From contig JALQPE010003263.1 in the NCBI GenBank assembly GCA_030407315.1, positions 124,001 through 188,000 on the forward strand: a DNA stretch of 64,000 nucleotides, written 5' to 3'. Each line of letters opens with the position of its first letter. Within the stretch, counting starts at the first letter, position 1. Both the position numbers and the translations under genes were made by a program. This document shows, piece by piece, positions 9,632 through 18,627 of the stretch. Under the pieces are notes generated by a model. That model saw only the letters and a list, made by a program, of their open reading frames with translations. It ran no database searches and had not been told where the DNA came from. Origin of the DNA: Asparagopsis taxiformis. Taxonomy: Eukaryota; Rhodophyta; Florideophyceae; Bonnemaisoniales; Bonnemaisoniaceae.

Positions 9632-11776
9632 ATGGGCAAGGGAAACGGGGCATTATTCATCGACACCCACGCCGATGACATGGCCAGCGCTTCCGCAAAA
9701 GCCTCCGCGAAGAAGGAGAAAAAGGAGAAGAAAGAAAAGAAAGACAAAAAAGACAAGAAAGACCGCAAAGATAAGAAGGAAAAGAAATCGAAGAAGCGAA
9801 GCGCCGAGCAAATCCAATCTGAACCGCCGACACCCGTTCAATCATTCGATGTGCCGCCGCAGAAAAAGATCAAAACCGATTATCCCGCCTCCACAAACTC
9901 CCGTCACCCTTCTGAAGCCCTCGCTATGGAGGACGATGCCGAAGATACCGATATTGGTCTCGGACAGAGCGTCTCTAGAGACATTAAAACCAATAAGGTT
10001 ACTTCCTTCGGCATGTCCGACACCACCGTCCGTCTCCTGAAAGAAAAGGGTATTGAAAATCTCTTCGACATTCAAGCAGCAACATTTAAAATGCTCCGTA
10101 CTGAAAAGAAGGACGTTATCGGTCGCGCTAGAACTGGCTCCGGAAAGACTCTCGCATTCGTCCTCCCGATTATCGAAACTATGCAGGCTGACGCAATGCA
10201 TAAAGTTGATGTCCGTCAAAAGCCGCTCGTCCTCTGTCTCGCCCCCACCCGTGAACTCGCCCAGCAGGTTCACAGAGATTTTGATTGGATCGCCAGTGGA
10301 CACCGTATATCCACTGCTTGCTTCACAGGTGGTGCAGCAAAGGGTCCCCAGTTTGGCGCGCTCCGACGTGGTTTGGATGTTCTAGTGGGTACTCCCGGCC
10401 GTATTATTGATCATCTTGATGAAGGCACCTTGTCTCTCGCAAGTGTTAGATTTGTCGTCCTCGATGAGGCCGATGAAATGCTTTCCATGGGCTTCCAGGA
10501 TGCTGTAGAGCGCATTCTTGGTTCGTGTACCTCTACAGAGTTTAAACAGACCTTGTTGTTTTCCGCAACAGTTCCGCGTTGGGTCAAGGATCTCGCTAAG
10601 AAATACATGAGGTCCAATGCTACTGTCACAGTGGATACAGTTTCTGATGATAAGAATCGTACCAACTCGGATATCACTCATCTCGCGATTGGCTGTCCTT
10701 GGTCGGAGAGGGGTAGTGTTATTGCTGACGTCGTCAAGGTTTACACCGGTGCACTTGGCAAGACAATCATTTTTACAGATACAAAAGCAGAAGCAAATGA
10801 AGTTTCGAATCAAGAAAAGCTGATCAATGCCTTGGGTGGTGCAGGCGTTCTACACGGAGACATTCCTCAAAGTCAGAGAGAAGCTACACTAGCAGCGTAT
10901 CGTGAAGGCAAAATTAGAGTTTTGGTAGCTACAGATGTTGCGGCTCGCGGCCTAGATATCAAGGCTGTCGATCTTGTTCTACAGACGCATCCTCCTTCAA
11001 ACTATGAAACATATATTCATCGTTCTGGGCGTACTGGTCGTGCCGGAATGACAGGTACATGTGTGACATTCTTTTCACCCAAGGAAAAGTACATGATTGG
11101 TTTGATTGAACACAAGGCGGGTATCAAGTTGAAGCGCACAACGCCTCCGCAACCGGAGCATATCGTGAGGGCGAGTGTATCCGACACTGTGAAAACGCTT
11201 GCTTCTGTTCATGAAGACAATCTGGCAATGTTCCGTGAAGTCGCTCGGCAAGTTGTCGAGAGCTATAAAGGAGAGGAAGGCGCAGCCGAGAAGGCGTTGG
11301 CGGCTTCGCTAGCAACTATGGCGGGTTATACGCACGAGAGGTTCAAGACGCGCTCCATGCTGTCGTGCTTCCAGGAGGCGTTTGCAGTAGTGTTTACGGC
11401 ACCTCAGAAGTTTGAATCGTCGGGGCACGCATGGAGTCAGCTTCGGAGGTACATTGGATCCGATTTGGCCTCGCAAATGAAACGAATGCAGTTGTGCAAG
11501 GACAAGACGAAATCGGTGTTTGATGCACCGCATGAGCACTGGAACACAATTTTGGAGGTTGGTGAACGTATGGGCAACGGATATAGTCTAGAAATTGCAA
11601 GTGGGGAGTTGCCGGAATTGGAAGAAGAGCCATTTGATTTGAAGTCGGCAATGATGAATGCGAATGAGAGACGAAATTCGTTCCGAAACCGTCGGAGCAG
11701 TGGAGGTGGAGGAGGATTTCGATCACGTGGTGGTGGGGGAGGCGGATTCCGTGGTGGTAGAAATGGGTTTCGATAG
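9632..11776 (+). CDS. DEAD-box RNA helicase with GUCT domain (DDX21/plant RH7-like)
   Basis: ATP-dependent RNA helicase of the nucleolar DDX21/DDX50 branch, expected in pre-rRNA processing. Residues 28-56 are a highly basic Lys/Glu tract (KKEKKEKK type) that should act as a nucleolar localisation and RNA-binding tail. The helicase core follows: Q-motif region about 125-155, motif I ARTGSGKT at 166-173, Ia PTRELAQ at 205-211, II DEAD at 278-281, III SAT at 311-313. Then come the RecA2 motifs ATDVAARGLDIK and HRSGRTGRAG. After the core, a GUCT-type region (about 575-670) and a Gly/Arg-rich RGG tail (about 685-714) complete the DDX21 architecture. The start ATG at 9632 sits after an in-frame non-coding leader and gives a normal length for the family (714). 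No introns. Confidence 0.93.
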   Translation: MGKGNGALFIDTHADDMASASAKASAKKEKKEKKEKKDKKDKKDRKDKKEKKSKKRSAEQIQSEPPTPVQSFDVPPQKKIKTDYPASTNSRHPSEALAMEDDAEDTDIGLGQSVSRDIKTNKVTSFGMSDTTVRLLKEKGIENLFDIQAATFKMLRTEKKDVIGRARTGSGKTLAFVLPIIETMQADAMHKVDVRQKPLVLCLAPTRELAQQVHRDFDWIASGHRISTACFTGGAAKGPQFGALRRGLDVLVGTPGRIIDHLDEGTLSLASVRFVVLDEADEMLSMGFQDAVERILGSCTSTEFKQTLLFSATVPRWVKDLAKKYMRSNATVTVDTVSDDKNRTNSDITHLAIGCPWSERGSVIADVVKVYTGALGKTIIFTDTKAEANEVSNQEKLINALGGAGVLHGDIPQSQREATLAAYREGKIRVLVATDVAARGLDIKAVDLVLQTHPPSNYETYIHRSGRTGRAGMTGTCVTFFSPKEKYMIGLIEHKAGIKLKRTTPPQPEHIVRASVSDTVKTLASVHEDNLAMFREVARQVVESYKGEEGAAEKALAASLATMAGYTHERFKTRSMLSCFQEAFAVVFTAPQKFESSGHAWSQLRRYIGSDLASQMKRMQLCKDKTKSVFDAPHEHWNTILEVGERMGNGYSLEIASGELPELEEEPFDLKSAMMNANERRNSFRNRRSSGGGGGFRSRGGGGGGFRGGRNGFR

Positions 11777-11880
11777 GTTTGAAGAAAAATACGAGAGTTG
11801 TGTTTGATGAATTGAGTGTGTGTGTGTGTAGTTTACATTTTATTATGAACAGAAAGAGGCGATGGTTGGGGGTGGTAAGG

Positions 11881-12381
11881 CTATTGAGGGGCTCGCTGAG
11901 GCGGGACAGGGGGCTGCGGTTTGCCCTGTAACAGGTTTCGGAGCTCCTTGTTCTCGGCCTCGAGACAGCGAATGCTTTCCTCGAGGGTAGAGACGGTCTG
12001 GCGCGTCTCGGTGAGTTCACTTTCCATAGCCTTAATGCGGCCCTTCCTTCTCTCATTGGAAACACGAGCGAGCTCTCGATTTCTCAGGACGCGCTTGCGA
12101 TCACGAGCCTTCTTGTCCTCGAGGGGGCGCTTCTTGGAATTTGCGGGCTGCTCGGTGGTGCCGGGAGCGGTGCTCGTGGAAGCGCTGGCAGAGACGGAGC
12201 CAGTGGCGTCGGTGGGCTGGACGGCGGCGGGGGGCTGGGTGGCGGATATTGGGGCGGTTGCATCGGGAGTGACGCGCACAGGCGATGATTCGGGCGCAGT
12301 GGTTGTGGCTGGCGGTGACGCATTGGCAGCGGGCACGTGAAGAAGATATTCAAACTCTGACGTTTCAGCTGGCGTCTCCAT
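11881..12381 (-). CDS. Small bZIP transcription factor
   Basis: 166-residue DNA-binding protein of the basic leucine-zipper class. Residues 1-80 are Ala/Pro/Thr-rich and disordered. The basic region lies at about 84-110 (DRKRVLRNRELARVSNERRK). A zipper of about four heptads follows (leucines and isoleucines in MESELTETRQTVSTLEESIRC), then ENKELRNLL. A short Pro-rich tail ends the protein. The usual basic-region signature is Asn-x7-Arg; here the Asn is present but the Arg position is Asn, which should change or weaken DNA recognition. It is transcribed toward the helicase gene (convergent, about 100 bases apart). Target genes cannot be read from sequence. Confidence 0.82.
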   Translation of the reverse strand: METPAETSEFEYLLHVPAANASPPATTTAPESSPVRVTPDATAPISATQPPAAVQPTDATGSVSASASTSTAPGTTEQPANSKKRPLEDKKARDRKRVLRNRELARVSNERRKGRIKAMESELTETRQTVSTLEESIRCLEAENKELRNLLQGKPQPPVPPQRAPQ

Positions 12382-12401
12382 TGTTGCGGACGGTGCTACG
12401 C

Positions 12402-12443
12402 TGTGCGGTGCGGCGCGGTGCGGTGCGGTGTGGTGTGGTGTGG
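12402..12443. repeat. GGTGC/GGTGT pentanucleotide repeat
   Basis: Imperfect pentanucleotide repeat of the GCGGT/GTGGT type immediately upstream of the bZIP start codon, likely in its leader or promoter. Confidence 0.8.
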
Positions 12444-12595
12444 TCTAGTGTCGGATGGTCGACGAATGGATCTACTGGACTGGCGGCTATTTCAGTTGAC
12501 ACAAGGATGGTACCTTTGACGGCGACATTGCTGTGCTGGCCAGGTCTGCGCGTGGCGCGACTCGACTTGACTGGCGGCTGGATGCATGATGGCGT

Positions 12596-12657
12596 TGCAA
12601 TGCAGTGCAATGCAGTGCAGTGCAGTGCAGTGCAGTTCGATGCCGTGCAATGCAGTG
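12596..12657. repeat. TGCAG/TGCAA pentanucleotide repeat
   Basis: About twelve units of TGCAG with some TGCAA and two interrupted units. It is a microsatellite with no coding role seen. Confidence 0.85.
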
Positions 12658-12904
12658 GCAGGTGGCAGCGCTGTGAAAGCTGCACTGACTGCTGTGCTGT
12701 TTGGCCAATCAACAGGCGAGATATGTTCTATGAGAAATTGGACACTTGTTTTTGTTTGCCAATCAATTTGGCGTTTTTTGTTGGCGTGTAATCTATTTGC
12801 TCTAGCGAATAGTAGCGCAACAAGTGGTCTTGATCCATTTATTGGCTTGATCCAATTGCCATTTATAAACATATGTACAATGCTGACACGACATTCATCT
12901 GACC

Positions 12905-13894
12905 TCACGAGAACCATCCTCTTCGGCGCGCCCAAGCGTTCGACTCCATTTCATCACTTTCCCAAACTCCTCCCTGACCTTGATAACAAATGCGTGTGCA
13001 TTCCAACCGACTCCACAATTCCGGTACTTGACCCATCAGAGCGCAATCCGCTTCATCCGTGCCAACACCCGCAATAAACGCCACAACTCTACCCTTAGTT
13101 TCCGCAACGCACTTAGCTGCCGCCATCAATTTGGCCTCCATACCGCCGGTCACATCATGATCGGCCAAATCAGTGCACAACTGCGCATCGTCATCGTCCA
13201 TGCACACATCGCCGTCTTCATTGATACCAATACGTCGAATGACGCCCTCATTGAGCGCAGCGTCGTGCGTCGGCGGCGATCGATACACGCCGGGCACATC
13301 GGATAGAAACACCGCTCGTGTGACAAATTGAAAATCATTCACCAAACTGGCCATGAGCACATCGCCCGACAACACTGCAGTTCGTCCATCGGCCGAGTAG
13401 CACGCATCGCCATGCAGAACAGGCACATGCCCCCTATCAAGCAGCGTTGCCACAAAATCATTGCGGATCTTATTCGGCACCAGCAATGGCGACACGCCGA
13501 CAGCGGGCACGCCGCGTTCGAGCAATGTGTCCACCAGTAGTGCATTGAGCTTTTTCACAGCGGCATGGGTGCGCGACATGCCCAGCGCAGACGCTGCACC
13601 GGCGGTGACAGCGTATTGACGCGCTTCAAAATGACCAAAGGAACCGGCGCCGTGCACCACGATGAAGCCGATACGCGCGTGGTAGAGACGCACCACACTG
13701 GCCACGGCGGCGTCGAATCGCGATGCGTGCAACGTGTGCGGACGCTGCTTGTCCGTCAGCGCGGAGCCGCCCAGTTTGAGGACGAGTTGCACGCGTCGCG
13801 CATCGGCGTGCATGCGGTGCGGGTGCGCCGGCACCGGCTTGGCGCCCGGCGTCGAGCGTTTGGGCTTCTCGGGCGAGCTCCATATTCGGCGCAT
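12905..13894 (-). CDS. Isopentenyl phosphate kinase (amino-acid-kinase fold)
   Basis: Phosphorylates isopentenyl phosphate to isopentenyl diphosphate, feeding isoprenoid synthesis. The fold is that of the amino-acid kinase family: the N-terminal glycine loop KLGGSALTDK is at residues 40-49. HGAGSFGH at 81-88 carries the histidine expected to contact the phosphate in IPK rather than in glutamate or aspartate kinases. HGDACYSADGRTAVLSGD (near 175) and FLSDVPGVYRSPP (near 210) are further IPK-like blocks, and a nucleotide-binding DVTGGMEAKL region lies near 255. The first 30 residues are Pro/Lys-rich and not conserved; a second Met (MHADARRVQ) could be the real start. The C-terminus extends about 30 residues beyond the core. 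It is divergent from the gene at 14.4 kb. Confidence 0.87.
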   Translation of the reverse strand: MRRIWSSPEKPKRSTPGAKPVPAHPHRMHADARRVQLVLKLGGSALTDKQRPHTLHASRFDAAVASVVRLYHARIGFIVVHGAGSFGHFEARQYAVTAGAASALGMSRTHAAVKKLNALLVDTLLERGVPAVGVSPLLVPNKIRNDFVATLLDRGHVPVLHGDACYSADGRTAVLSGDVLMASLVNDFQFVTRAVFLSDVPGVYRSPPTHDAALNEGVIRRIGINEDGDVCMDDDDAQLCTDLADHDVTGGMEAKLMAAAKCVAETKGRVVAFIAGVGTDEADCALMGQVPELWSRLECTRICYQGQGGVWESDEMESNAWARRRGWFS

Positions 13895-14447
13895 GGTGCG
13901 TGGGTGACGCTGCGCAGCGCGATGGTGGATGATGCGTGTTGCCGATTGGTGTGCGCATTTAACTGGTTGTCAAGGTTGAGATTGTGCGAGTTTTTTCGCA
14001 CGTGCCATGCAGCTCATCGACATGATTGTTTGGCCAATCAAATGCGTTTGTGATTTATGGTCGCACTGTTGTTTGGCAGCCACGTGTCAGATGCCGATAT
14101 GGAGCGCTCTTGTTTGTAGCGGACGGACGGAGGGAGGGAGAGGGCGATTTTTATTTACTGTCGAGGGTAGTTTAGTTACCCACCGTCCGTCGTCGCTTGA
14201 CCCAAATCGTCTTGTCGCCCCGATGCGATGCTAATCCGTCCGATGATTAACAAACAGCGCGCACGTGCCGTGTCATTGCTCTCTCTCTCTCCATCGTTTC
14301 TAATATACTATCAATAATAGAAGCTATTAATCTGATACGCGATGCGATGCGATGCGATGCGATGCAAACACAAGTGCGCCCTGGTCAATTGCTCAATTGT
14401 CTTTACAGTCTCGCGCTCGTTGCGTCAAGAGCAATCGACTTTGATGC
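13895..14447. other. Divergent promoter region with CCAAT boxes and GCGAT repeat
   Basis: 553 bases between two divergent starts. TTTGGCCAATCA lies at about 14029-14040 and an inverted CCAAT (GATTGG) at 13944-13949. A GCGAT microsatellite lies at the far end. No gene seen. Confidence 0.5.
14339..14365. repeat. (GCGAT)5 microsatellite
   Basis: Five perfect GCGAT units about 80-110 bases before the ATG of the next gene. Confidence 0.85.
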
Positions 14448-16232
14448 ATGCAACAGACATTGGCGTCGTTGGGCGCTATCGATATCGACAGTGTTCATTA
14501 CAGTGCCTCTATACCTCTCGATGATACGCGCCATCGCAATCATACCCGTAAAAATAACGTCGTGATACAAATGAAATTTGCGCAAATCTTCAATCTCCGC
14601 CCATCATGCAAACATTGTCGCACCTCGACCCTGCTCGACGAAATGACCCGCCTCGTAGACGGGCTGCTCAATCCCCACGATGACCTCCCCCTACTTTCCC
14701 TCGCTATTCGTGACGCATCCACTCATGCACTATTCCTACAAAATGCCCTCCTACGCCCCCCCACCCATTCCCTCTTCACCTTCCACACATCCAACCTGCC
14801 CCAATCCTCCGTCGCAAGAGCTCTCGCCGACATCACAGCCGCAAAGCTCCATCTCTTCGTGCCCCATCTCCGCCTCCCCTGGGCCCCCACCCTCGCCGAC
14901 CTCATGCTCCGCCGTCTCAACGTTCGACTCGTCCCGTGCACCCATCATGTTTCGCCCAATCCACACCTCTACGACCACTTTCTTGACGTTTTAAACACCG
15001 CCGACACCGCTTCCGAAGCATGGAACAACGCCCTACTCCACTTTTATCCCCCGCTTTCCCATGCCGATACTCAATACAACGCCATAATCCTCCAGCATAT
15101 TCACGCTACATACGGGCCTCTCGCCATTGAAAAAATAACCACATGCGTGCGACTCGCCTTTGTAAATAGTTTGCTTCTATCCTTGCAAAGGTCTAGAACT
15201 GATTGCACTTCCGAAACCGCCGACATTCACAACCGCCAGTTGGAAAGAAGTCTCACAACTCCAATCAAACATATTTCATTTAATCATCACGCACGTTCGC
15301 GACCCGGTACTCCCATTTTACCTCCTCGACCTCAACCCTCTCGCCCTAAACGTGTACAATCCGCACGCACACTCGACAACCCCAACCCCGTTTGCCAACG
15401 AAACCCCACCCACTGTGCCCATAGATTGCAAAAGCCTGACTTGCTCAGCCCACAACGCTCGAGAACAACTGCTGCAAATTCATCTATCGTGCTTCGAGGC
15501 TATCCAATCCCAGACGTATCCAGTAGCAACGGCAACAAATCACCGTCATTTCTCATACACGGCGTTGTTATCTGCGGTCGTCTCCTGTCCACCATGACCA
15601 AATTGCTCGCCGAGAGGTACGCTGTATACTTGTATATCGAAGATCAAGTCATGCGACCTCCAGAGCGCGCCGGTTCGCTCGCATCACTCTCCAATTTCGG
15701 CACAGCATTGCTGCGCCGACCGCGTGCACCCGCCATGTCGGCCGATTGGTACTTGCCACCGCAGCACCACCATTGGCACTCGTGCTCCGGAGTCCGTCTC
15801 GGTGAAGCGCGAGGACCGTCCGTGGTGAAGGAGAGTGTGGACAAATATCTTATGGATAAATTTGGACTGCGCTGGTCCAGTGTGTGTGCTGCTGTTGTCG
15901 AAGAAGCAACTGAAATCGTTGAAAGCAAACGTCTCTTGCAACTTGCCGAACAAACACACTATCTCGATGACGCCATTCGAATAGCGGAAAGCATTCGACG
16001 CACACTCATTTGTCGCGCTAGTGATTATGAAGCCGCTGGAACGTCGTTGAGTCGCATGTGCGCATTTGCAATCGCACGATACATGCCGTGCTCTCAGGTC
16101 GAACGCCAGCTCGAGTACTTCTCGCCCGAGTATACCCAACTCATACAGGAAGCAAGGTGTCGAATCCAACAGCTTGAAGCTTCGGATAGCGTCTGTGCTG
16201 GAGAGCTTGTAGGTAATGTAGAAAGACTGTAA
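14448..16232 (+). CDS. Unrecognised protein, coding frame disturbed in the middle
   Basis: A 594-codon open frame with C-rich third codon positions in its first part, typical of nearby genes. The real start may be the Met at 14571 (MKFAQIFNLRP), because the preceding 41 codons look unlike coding DNA. The N-terminal 200 residues are helical and Leu/His-rich. From about 15190 to somewhere between 15460 and 15590 this frame becomes Arg/Ser/Pro-rich, while the plus-1 frame over the same bases reads like a normal protein (VLPFYLLDLNPLALNVY). After about 15590 the first frame again looks coding (VDKYLMDKFGLRWSSVCAAV and onward), with a helical C-terminus. So two compensating frame changes are likely. 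No splice sites of the right length are seen at the first junction. I recognise no domain; the function is unknown. Confidence 0.55.
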   Translation: MQQTLASLGAIDIDSVHYSASIPLDDTRHRNHTRKNNVVIQMKFAQIFNLRPSCKHCRTSTLLDEMTRLVDGLLNPHDDLPLLSLAIRDASTHALFLQNALLRPPTHSLFTFHTSNLPQSSVARALADITAAKLHLFVPHLRLPWAPTLADLMLRRLNVRLVPCTHHVSPNPHLYDHFLDVLNTADTASEAWNNALLHFYPPLSHADTQYNAIILQHIHATYGPLAIEKITTCVRLAFVNSLLLSLQRSRTDCTSETADIHNRQLERSLTTPIKHISFNHHARSRPGTPILPPRPQPSRPKRVQSARTLDNPNPVCQRNPTHCAHRLQKPDLLSPQRSRTTAANSSIVLRGYPIPDVSSSNGNKSPSFLIHGVVICGRLLSTMTKLLAERYAVYLYIEDQVMRPPERAGSLASLSNFGTALLRRPRAPAMSADWYLPPQHHHWHSCSGVRLGEARGPSVVKESVDKYLMDKFGLRWSSVCAAVVEEATEIVESKRLLQLAEQTHYLDDAIRIAESIRRTLICRASDYEAAGTSLSRMCAFAIARYMPCSQVERQLEYFSPEYTQLIQEARCRIQQLEASDSVCAGELVGNVERL

Positions 16233-16290
16233 ATTATATGTACCAATACCAAGAGCTCAATCCACTGGTCCACATCGGGAGTTATGTTAG

Positions 16291-16722
16291 TTACTTGTGC
16301 AACACGCACGGCTTTACGTCACGTGCGGATGGACTCTCGTTTTCAACGATGCACACCACGTTGGGCAATTGTATCCTGCGTTGTTCGCTGCTTCTTATCT
16401 CCTCCTGAGTGCGCTCACGGATGGCAGCTTCTTCACATGAAGTCGACACTAGCAATTGGACAAGCGTGTCCACGCTCTGCCACTTGTTCACTAGAGCGCT
16501 GCGTCTTCGTTTCAGAATTCTCCACTTCTCTACGCGACCGTCCGCCTCGTGATGGGCGGAGAAATCATCACATTCACGCACAGGTGTGTCGCACACATAG
16601 CAAAAGCATAGCTCACATGGAGCTGCACGTGAACGCCATTGGTTTGGACAGTCGCTTGCAGCGTGTGGGTATTTACTGATCGTCAGCGATTCCGCCTTGA
16701 TCACAACGTCATCATCTGTCAT
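16291..16722 (-). CDS. Small Cys-rich protein with CELCFCYVCD motif
   Basis: 143 residues. The centre (about 18-70) has the pattern YPHAASDCP, then CELCFCYVCDTPVRECDDF and a following HHEAD...W. This resembles an uncharacterised putative zinc-binding module I know from some plant proteins (RPM1-interacting protein 13-like and related), where it reads roughly YPH..H.C....CELCYCYVCD...C..W..HC.A. I cannot name a function. The rest is helical and charged (REEIRSSEQRR-like). The Cys spacing suggests one or two metal sites. The gene converges with the preceding one, with only 58 bases between stops. It is called because of the motif match, not length alone. Confidence 0.6.
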   Translation of the reverse strand: MTDDDVVIKAESLTISKYPHAASDCPNQWRSRAAPCELCFCYVCDTPVRECDDFSAHHEADGRVEKWRILKRRRSALVNKWQSVDTLVQLLVSTSCEEAAIRERTQEEIRSSEQRRIQLPNVVCIVENESPSARDVKPCVLHK

Positions 16723-16884
16723 GCTGCGAGATGAAAGACAACTGCTGATGCGAAGATGATGTAATATGTCATGGCACTGCAGGCTCCAGGGGAGAACAAT
16801 AAATTGTCGTTACATTTTTTAATCGGCACAACTCGTTGGTTTATTGCCATTCTATAAAGCTAAATCTACGCAAACTGTTCCGGA

Positions 16885-18627
16885 TCAATGCAGATTGCGA
16901 TTAATGTGGCGACGAGGTGAGAGCGGCAGTTGCTCAAAGTCAATAGACGTCAGTTTTGCGAATATACCAGATGCTTTCCGCGTGACTGGAATATCAGCCA
17001 GCTTCTGATCGTTCTCAAGGAAGCAACCATACTCGAAACCAATCATCCGGTTTGCAGCGTTCATCCGACAATCCAGACCATTTTGTACAATATCATCGAT
17101 ACCCTCTTCGTCGCCACCAACATATTCACCCACCGTAATGCCCTCCAGCTTGCTCACTTCAAAGTTTTCCAGCACTTCGGGAAGCGTCGATCCGGTCTCC
17201 ACGTCCGGGATACTCGGTTCCGTCTCTTTGCGCAGCACCCCGTCCCAGTCCACAGAGCTGAAGAACGCCTCGTTTTTGATCTCGGATATCTTCAATCGGC
17301 AAGCTGGATCCTTCTCCAGCAGACCCCGGAGCAAAACTTGTGCTTCCACTGACAGTCCGGACGGAAGATGCAATTGTGCACGCTTCACGTTATGAAATAC
17401 CTCTTTTGTTCGATTTCCATCGAATGGATATCTGCCGCATAATAGTCGGTAGATTACAACTCCTAGACTCCACAGATCCGCTTCAAAAGAATACAAATTC
17501 CCTTTCAACATTTCTGGAGAGAGATAGTTTCTTGTTCCACAAATACTGTTTGTCCTTTCTCGACCTTCTCCATCTTTGTTCATACTCAGCAGCTTTGCGA
17601 GACCATAGTCACCAATTTTGATGTTCCCCCTCTCATCGATGAAGATGTTCTCTGGTTTCAAGTCACGGTAAACAATCCCACAACTGTGCAAATGTTCAAG
17701 ACCAAGCAGAATTTCTGATGCAATTCGGCGCGTCTGCTCCTCGGAAAGCCTTCCATACTTTCTCCTTGGTGAATGTTGCTGCGTAACCTTGTTGTAATGT
17801 AGATCCGTCCCATCATCTACCAAATCGCTTTGGTCGCCTTTCTGTCGCAGATATGTCGCCAGGTCACCACCGGAACATAGCGGGGTCCCGATGAACAAGT
17901 TGCGCTCCGTTTGAAACGCAAACTGCATCTGCAGAAGAAACGGATGCGCCCCCACTTCTTCCATTAGAAACCGCTCCGAGGCCACATTGCGAAATGTTTT
18001 AAATGACCGCAGCGCCTGATATTTGTCGATCACCTTCAAAGCATAATTGCGTCTATCCTCGTTCCATTGCACAAGGAATACTTTTCCGCCACCTCCGCGC
18101 CCAATGACGGACTCAATTTTCAGACTCGACAGACTCGGCAGCTTCGAAGCCTTTGCACGAGCAATATTGTACGTCCATGCATGGGTCTCCGTAGGCCCAC
18201 CGTTAATTTTGATGTATATCAACGCATTGCTGTTGAACAACAGTGGTGTGATATAAATTCGCAAGTAGCCATCTTCTCTCTCTACAATGTCCACATTGTA
18301 GTTGTGCATTTCCAGCACTGCAATGATATCACCTATTCCCGTAATCGGCATGTTCGCCTGTGGAGCATTCTTGAAAACCGCAATAGTAGAGCCTCGCAAT
18401 TCGGCATAGTACTTCTTGGATCTGTGGAATTTGGAAGCCTTGAAGAAAATATCACCTCTCGCCTTCAGAATTTGACTGTGGAAAAGAAGCAGGTATGTGG
18501 AAATGTCTTCGACAACATTCTCCACTTCCTTGGCTTCCTTCTTTTTCGCTTCCGCACCTCGCTCTGCGGCATTCTTCTTGGGATTCGCTCGCGCAGCATC
18601 AGGGTCCTTGTCGCTCAAGGACGGCAT
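16885..18627 (-). CDS. AGC-type Ser/Thr protein kinase with N-terminal PH-like domain
   Basis: 580-residue kinase. Residues 1-40 are Lys/Ala/Glu-rich. About 52-165 look like a pleckstrin-homology fold (start ILKARGDIFFKASKFHRSKK, end with a Trp helix WTYNIARAKA), which would tether it to phosphoinositides or membranes. The kinase domain follows: glycine loop GRGGGGKV 176-183, ATP lysine in YALKV at 198, catalytic loop YRDLKPEN 320-327, DYG at 340-342 in place of the usual DFG, and activation segment CGTRNYLSPE 363-372. The Gly-Thr-x-x-Tyr-x-x-Pro-Glu pattern is typical of AGC kinases. There is an insert near 265-290. No clear hydrophobic motif is seen at the C-terminus, which is acidic. Substrates are unknown. 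Confidence 0.88.
   Translation of the reverse strand: MPSLSDKDPDAARANPKKNAAERGAEAKKKEAKEVENVVEDISTYLLLFHSQILKARGDIFFKASKFHRSKKYYAELRGSTIAVFKNAPQANMPITGIGDIIAVLEMHNYNVDIVEREDGYLRIYITPLLFNSNALIYIKINGGPTETHAWTYNIARAKASKLPSLSSLKIESVIGRGGGGKVFLVQWNEDRRNYALKVIDKYQALRSFKTFRNVASERFLMEEVGAHPFLLQMQFAFQTERNLFIGTPLCSGGDLATYLRQKGDQSDLVDDGTDLHYNKVTQQHSPRRKYGRLSEEQTRRIASEILLGLEHLHSCGIVYRDLKPENIFIDERGNIKIGDYGLAKLLSMNKDGEGRERTNSICGTRNYLSPEMLKGNLYSFEADLWSLGVVIYRLLCGRYPFDGNRTKEVFHNVKRAQLHLPSGLSVEAQVLLRGLLEKDPACRLKISEIKNEAFFSSVDWDGVLRKETEPSIPDVETGSTLPEVLENFEVSKLEGITVGEYVGGDEEGIDDIVQNGLDCRMNAANRMIGFEYGCFLENDQKLADIPVTRKASGIFAKLTSIDFEQLPLSPRRHINRNLH

Larger units (their letters stand above)
12382..12904. other. Intergenic region rich in simple repeats and CCAAT boxes
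   Basis: 523 bases between the bZIP start and the 3' end of the IPK gene. It contains two pentanucleotide repeat tracts and two CCAATCA boxes (12700-12712 and 12756-12765). No coding region supported; reading frames here are by-products of the repeats. Confidence 0.6.

Noticed and set aside
12285..12791. 168-codon frame across the repeats upstream of the bZIP gene
   Set aside because: Product is a translation of pentanucleotide repeats (Cys/Asn/Ala/Val periodicity).
15162..15196. Intron explaining the frame change in the 14.4-kb gene
   Set aside because: GT-AG pairs in reach give 29 or 35 bases, too short and the wrong length modulo 3.
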